In this document: positions 61,269-64,000 of the stretch, in pieces
Position numbering within the stretch: position 1 is the stretch's first letter
How the letters are laid out: the number at the start of each line of letters is the position of its first letter
Source: CAXMST01 sp963712765
GTDB lineage: Bacteria > Actinomycetota > Thermoleophilia > Solirubrobacterales > 70-9
DNA length: 64,000 nucleotides
Assembly (NCBI GenBank): GCA_963712765.1
Contig: CAVQIX010000003.1
Coordinates: forward strand, 62,001-126,000
Direction: 5' to 3'
The notes under the pieces: generated by a model
What the model saw: the letters and a program-made list of their open reading frames with translations, nothing else
The model's database searches: none
Told to the model about the DNA's origin: nothing
Program-made: the position numbers and the translations under genes

Positions 61269-62150
61269 GTGTATCAGGGTCTCCCCAAGGAGAAAGACGC
61301 GCCGCATCCCATAGCGTGCCGACCGCCCACGACTCCTATCGGGGGCTCGGTCCCCGCTGCGCCAGTCGATGGGAGCCTCGAGGCCGTGGGCCGGCTCGCA
61401 GCGGGCGTCGCCCACGACTTCAACAACCTGCTGCAGGTGATCCTGATCTGCTCGCGCGAGATCGAGCGGGGCGTCGATGAGGCCGCCGGCCGCGAGTGCG
61501 CCGTCGAGATCCTCTCCGCCGCCCAGCGCGGGGCCAAGCTCACCCGCCAGCTGCTCAAGTACGCGCGCGACGACGAGCCGGAGCGAGTTCCGATCGACGT
61601 CAACAGGGCGGTGCTCGACACCACCCAGCTTCTGCTCCGCACCCTCGGCGATCAGGTCGCGCTGCGCAGCGAGCCCGCAGCGGGTCTACCGAAGGTGATG
61701 TTGGGAGCCGGACAGCTCGAGCAGATCCTGATCAACCTCGCGGCCAACGGCCGCGATGCGATGCCCAATGGCGGGACGGTGACGATCCGCACCCGCCTGG
61801 CGGCGATCGATCCCGGCGATCAGGTCCTAGGGGTCGGATGGCATCTGCTTCTGACCGTCAGCGACGAGGGATTCGGGATGAGCGAAGCGGAGCTCGCCCA
61901 TGCCCGCGAGCCCTTCTTCACGACGAAGAAGTCGGAGGGCACGGGCCTTGGCCTTTCGACCGCCTTCGAGATCGCCCGCGACGCGGGCGGTGATCTGCGG
62001 CTCGACAGCGCGCCCGGTGAGGGGACGACGGTCTCGCTCTTTCTGCCGACGCTGGACGGCGCCGGCCGACTCCCGACGCTCCCAAGGCGCTCGGGCATCG
62101 AGGCCCCAGCAGGGTCGAGCCCGCCGGGCCTCAGCCGACCGGGAGCCTGA
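61269..62150 (+). CDS. Soluble sensor histidine kinase (NtrB/HATPase type)
   Basis: The 293-residue kinase has an H-box with His49 in VAHDFNNLLQVI, then the N box NLAANGRDAM, G1 box SDEGFGM, F box PFFTTK and G2 box GTGLGLS. No sensor domain or membrane segment is seen, and no response regulator is adjacent on its strand. GTG 61269 is the only in-frame start outside the antiporter gene. Its 3' end overlaps the convergent NarX-type kinase by 20 bp. Confidence 0.82.
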   Translation: MYQGLPKEKDAPHPIACRPPTTPIGGSVPAAPVDGSLEAVGRLAAGVAHDFNNLLQVILICSREIERGVDEAAGRECAVEILSAAQRGAKLTRQLLKYARDDEPERVPIDVNRAVLDTTQLLLRTLGDQVALRSEPAAGLPKVMLGAGQLEQILINLAANGRDAMPNGGTVTIRTRLAAIDPGDQVLGVGWHLLLTVSDEGFGMSEAELAHAREPFFTTKKSEGTGLGLSTAFEIARDAGGDLRLDSAPGEGTTVSLFLPTLDGAGRLPTLPRRSGIEAPAGSSPPGLSRPGA

Positions 62151-63282
62151 CCTCGACGCAGGTGCCGTCCCCCGGGGCGGATTCGATCTCAAGGCAGCCG
62201 CCCAGGGCGGCTGCTCGTTCGGAGGCGGATGCGAGGCCGATGTGCCCCTCGCGGAGAGCCTCCGCGGCGCGGTCTTCCTTCATCCCGACCCCGTCGTCGA
62301 TGACCTCGAGCCGGAGGTCACCGTTCTCGGCCGCGAGTGAGATCCCGATCCGAGATGCTTCCGCGTGCTCGACCGCGTTGAGAAGCAGTTCGCGGGTGAT
62401 CGTGAACAGCATCCCGTCGAGCTCGGCCGACTCACCAGGCTCGATCGTCAGCTCGATCTCGGCCCCCGACCTGTCGGCTGCGCGCGTCGCGATCTGCTCG
62501 AGTGCCGCGGCGAGCCCGAGCTGCTCGAGTGAGCTCGGGTAGAGATCGAAGACCATCTCCCGGAGCTCGGCGATGGTCTTCTTCACCGACGCACGTGCGG
62601 CCACCGCTGCTTTGGTGTCGCCACGAGCCGCTCTGTCGAGCTCGAGCTGGGCCGAAAGCAGCTGTTGTATCGGTTCGTCGTGAAGCGCATAGGCGAGACG
62701 TCGGCGCTCGCGTTCCTCCGCCTCGAGGGCTCGCACCGCGAGCGTCCGGCTCGTCTCGAGCAGCGACTCGATCCGCTCGCTTCGCCTGCGCAGCAGCTCG
62801 GAGATGCCGATCGAGATCACGCCCACCCCGACGAGGTAGATGGCGAAGGTGGCCGCCGTTGCGTCGCGGCCGGGGACGTCACCGGGATCGTGAATCGCCG
62901 AGACGATCAGATAGAGGGCCGGAACCAGGGCGGCCCAGCGGGCCGTCGATCCCGGGCCGGCGGTGGCCGCGGCGATCACGGGGAAGAGAAAGAAGGCGAG
63001 CCTGACGTCGGCGAATGCACCCCCGGAGGCGAGCATCAGGGCCGAGATGAAGCCGAGGTCCAGCATCGATGTCCACGCGAGCGGGATCGGCCGATCGCGT
63101 CGGGCCAATTCGAGTGCGACGATCGCGTAGAACGCGGCGGCGAGGAGAATGAACGGGAACGACTCGTGGTTCTCGATGAACGGCTTGTCGTTGAGCGACC
63201 CGGCGAAGATGACCACGACGACGAATACGCGGGCGATCGAGCTCGCGTGCTCGATCCCGGCGCGCTCGAGTGCGTGGCTCAC
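62131..63282 (-). CDS. Membrane sensor histidine kinase, NarX/DesK type
   Basis: The 383-residue kinase has about six membrane helices (residues ~15-165), then HisKA_3 with His201 in YALHDEPIQQLL, and a HATPase domain (RELLLNAVEHAEA, IDDGVGM, GHIGLASASERA). GTG 63282 overlaps the response-regulator stop (GTGA), so the two form a cognate pair. Confidence 0.92.
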   Translation of the reverse strand: MSHALERAGIEHASSIARVFVVVVIFAGSLNDKPFIENHESFPFILLAAAFYAIVALELARRDRPIPLAWTSMLDLGFISALMLASGGAFADVRLAFFLFPVIAAATAGPGSTARWAALVPALYLIVSAIHDPGDVPGRDATAATFAIYLVGVGVISIGISELLRRRSERIESLLETSRTLAVRALEAEERERRRLAYALHDEPIQQLLSAQLELDRAARGDTKAAVAARASVKKTIAELREMVFDLYPSSLEQLGLAAALEQIATRAADRSGAEIELTIEPGESAELDGMLFTITRELLLNAVEHAEASRIGISLAAENGDLRLEVIDDGVGMKEDRAAEALREGHIGLASASERAAALGGCLEIESAPGDGTCVEVRLPVG

Positions 63283-63923
63283 TCGATCAGGCCGCGGCGC
63301 AGCCCCTCGGCGACGGCCGCAGCCTGTGTTGCCACGCCGAGCTTCTCGTAGACGCGGCGGAGGTATGTCTTTACTGTGGCCTCGCTGAGATGGAGTCGCT
63401 TTGCGATCGCCGGCCCCGTGTCTCCGTTCGCGACCAGAGCGAGGATCTCCCGCTCCCGCCCCGACAGGGATCCGGACTGATCGGCCCGGTTGCGAACGTG
63501 GTCGACTACGTCGCCCTGGAGGCGTGCGGAGACCACCGTGCGTCCGGCGGCTGCGGCGAGCACCGCCTCGCAGAGCTCCTCCTCGCTCGCGTCCTTGGCT
63601 ACGTAGCCCGAGGCGCCCTTTCGAAGTGCCTCATGAACGAGCGCTCCCTCAACGAACGCGGAGAGAAAAACAACCCGGGTCGTCAGCTCCTCCGCGACGA
63701 TCTCGGCAAGGACCTCGGGTCCCGAGAGCTCGGGCATACGGACGTCGAGCATCGCGACATCCGGTTTCATCGCTCTGATCAGGGTCAGTGCGTCGCGTCC
63801 GTCGCCGGCCTCCCCGAGGATCTCGATCTCTTCCCGACCTCCGAGCGCGCGGACCACGCCCTGTCGGTAGACCGGATGATCGTCTGCGACGACGACCCGG
63901 ATCGTCTCCGCGTCAGTTGACAC
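63279..63923 (-). CDS. NarL/FixJ-family response regulator
   Basis: The 214-residue regulator has the receiver domain with acid pair Asp14/Asp15, phospho-acceptor Asp60 (MLDVRMPE) and Lys in YVAKDAS, and a LuxR-type HTH (LSGREREILALVANGDTGPAIAKRL). GTG 63923 has GGAG about 6 bases upstream. ATG 63989 would add 22 mostly basic residues and is less likely. Confidence 0.9.
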   Translation of the reverse strand: MSTDAETIRVVVADDHPVYRQGVVRALGGREEIEILGEAGDGRDALTLIRAMKPDVAMLDVRMPELSGPEVLAEIVAEELTTRVVFLSAFVEGALVHEALRKGASGYVAKDASEEELCEAVLAAAAGRTVVSARLQGDVVDHVRNRADQSGSLSGREREILALVANGDTGPAIAKRLHLSEATVKTYLRRVYEKLGVATQAAAVAEGLRRGLIE

Positions 63924-64000
63924 GCCGGCTCCATGCACCCGGGCTGACCGTGCGCTCGTCCTCTCGCCCGGACGCGGCCGGAGCACCATACGGATCGGAT

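Noticed and set aside
63924..63989. ATG 63989 as the start of the response regulator
   Set aside because: Adds a basic stretch outside the receiver fold; GTG 63923 has a GGAG element.

Overview
The window is GC-rich, tightly packed bacterial DNA that reads like an actinobacterium of the class Thermoleophilia (Solirubrobacterales-like). The reasons are the classic fusA-tuf-S10-spc-alpha order, a zinc-ribbon S14, frequent GTG starts, ATGA/GTGA stop-start overlaps nearly everywhere, and a secreted protein with the 'DNDGDGKTD...DPGC' repeat that I associate with that group. This assignment is inference from gene content, not a search.

Positions 1-22815 form the translation block: the 3' part of fusA, tuf, then rpsJ-rplC-rplD-rplW-rplB-rpsS-rplV-rpsC-rplP-rpmC-rpsQ-rplN-rplX-rplE-rpsN-rpsH-rplF-rplR-rpsE-rpmD-rplO-secY. 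A large secreted beta-propeller gene interrupts it, and it resumes with adk-map-rpmJ-rpsM-rpsK-rpsD-rpoA-rplQ-truA and a small lipoprotein gene. infA is not at its usual place between map and rpmJ. Four ribosomal proteins (S3, S17, L5, S5) carry long low-complexity extensions.

Positions 22900-26760 (minus strand) hold an Fe(3+)-type ABC transporter: a binding lipoprotein, a permease split in two by a frame change, and an ATPase whose natural N-terminus is out of frame with its only plausible start. A palindromic iron-box-like site overlaps the start of the binding-protein gene. Positions 26769-34908 look like an envelope glycan locus: a GT-C-like membrane protein, a Gfo/Idh oxidoreductase, a degenerate alkaline-phosphatase-superfamily protein, an FAD enzyme of the UDP-galactopyranose-mutase type, a second GT-C-like membrane protein and a GT2 glycosyltransferase. 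surE, ligA and an alpha/beta hydrolase follow (34962-38700).

Positions 38754-47325 are a complete [NiFe]-hydrogenase maturation operon behind a recognisable promoter: hypC, a hypC paralogue, hypD, hypE, a 47-residue unknown ORF, hypA, hypB, a double-SIS protein, hypF and a Ni/Co transporter. No hydrogenase subunit is in the window. A divergent tetR / acyl-CoA carboxylase pair follows (47340-51475), with two inverted repeats sharing one centre between the genes.

Positions 51489-57582 (minus strand) are a six-gene near-overlapping operon of exported proteins: right-handed beta-helix, cupredoxin, two-domain multicopper oxidase, second cupredoxin and PBP4-type carboxypeptidase, ending in a class III adenylate cyclase. 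I regard this as the best candidate for an undescribed extracellular copper/redox system. The window closes with a patatin-like lipase, a CPA1 Na+/H+ antiporter, an orphan NtrB-like kinase and a NarX/NarL-type two-component pair. No tRNA, rRNA, CRISPR array, insertion sequence or phage gene was seen.
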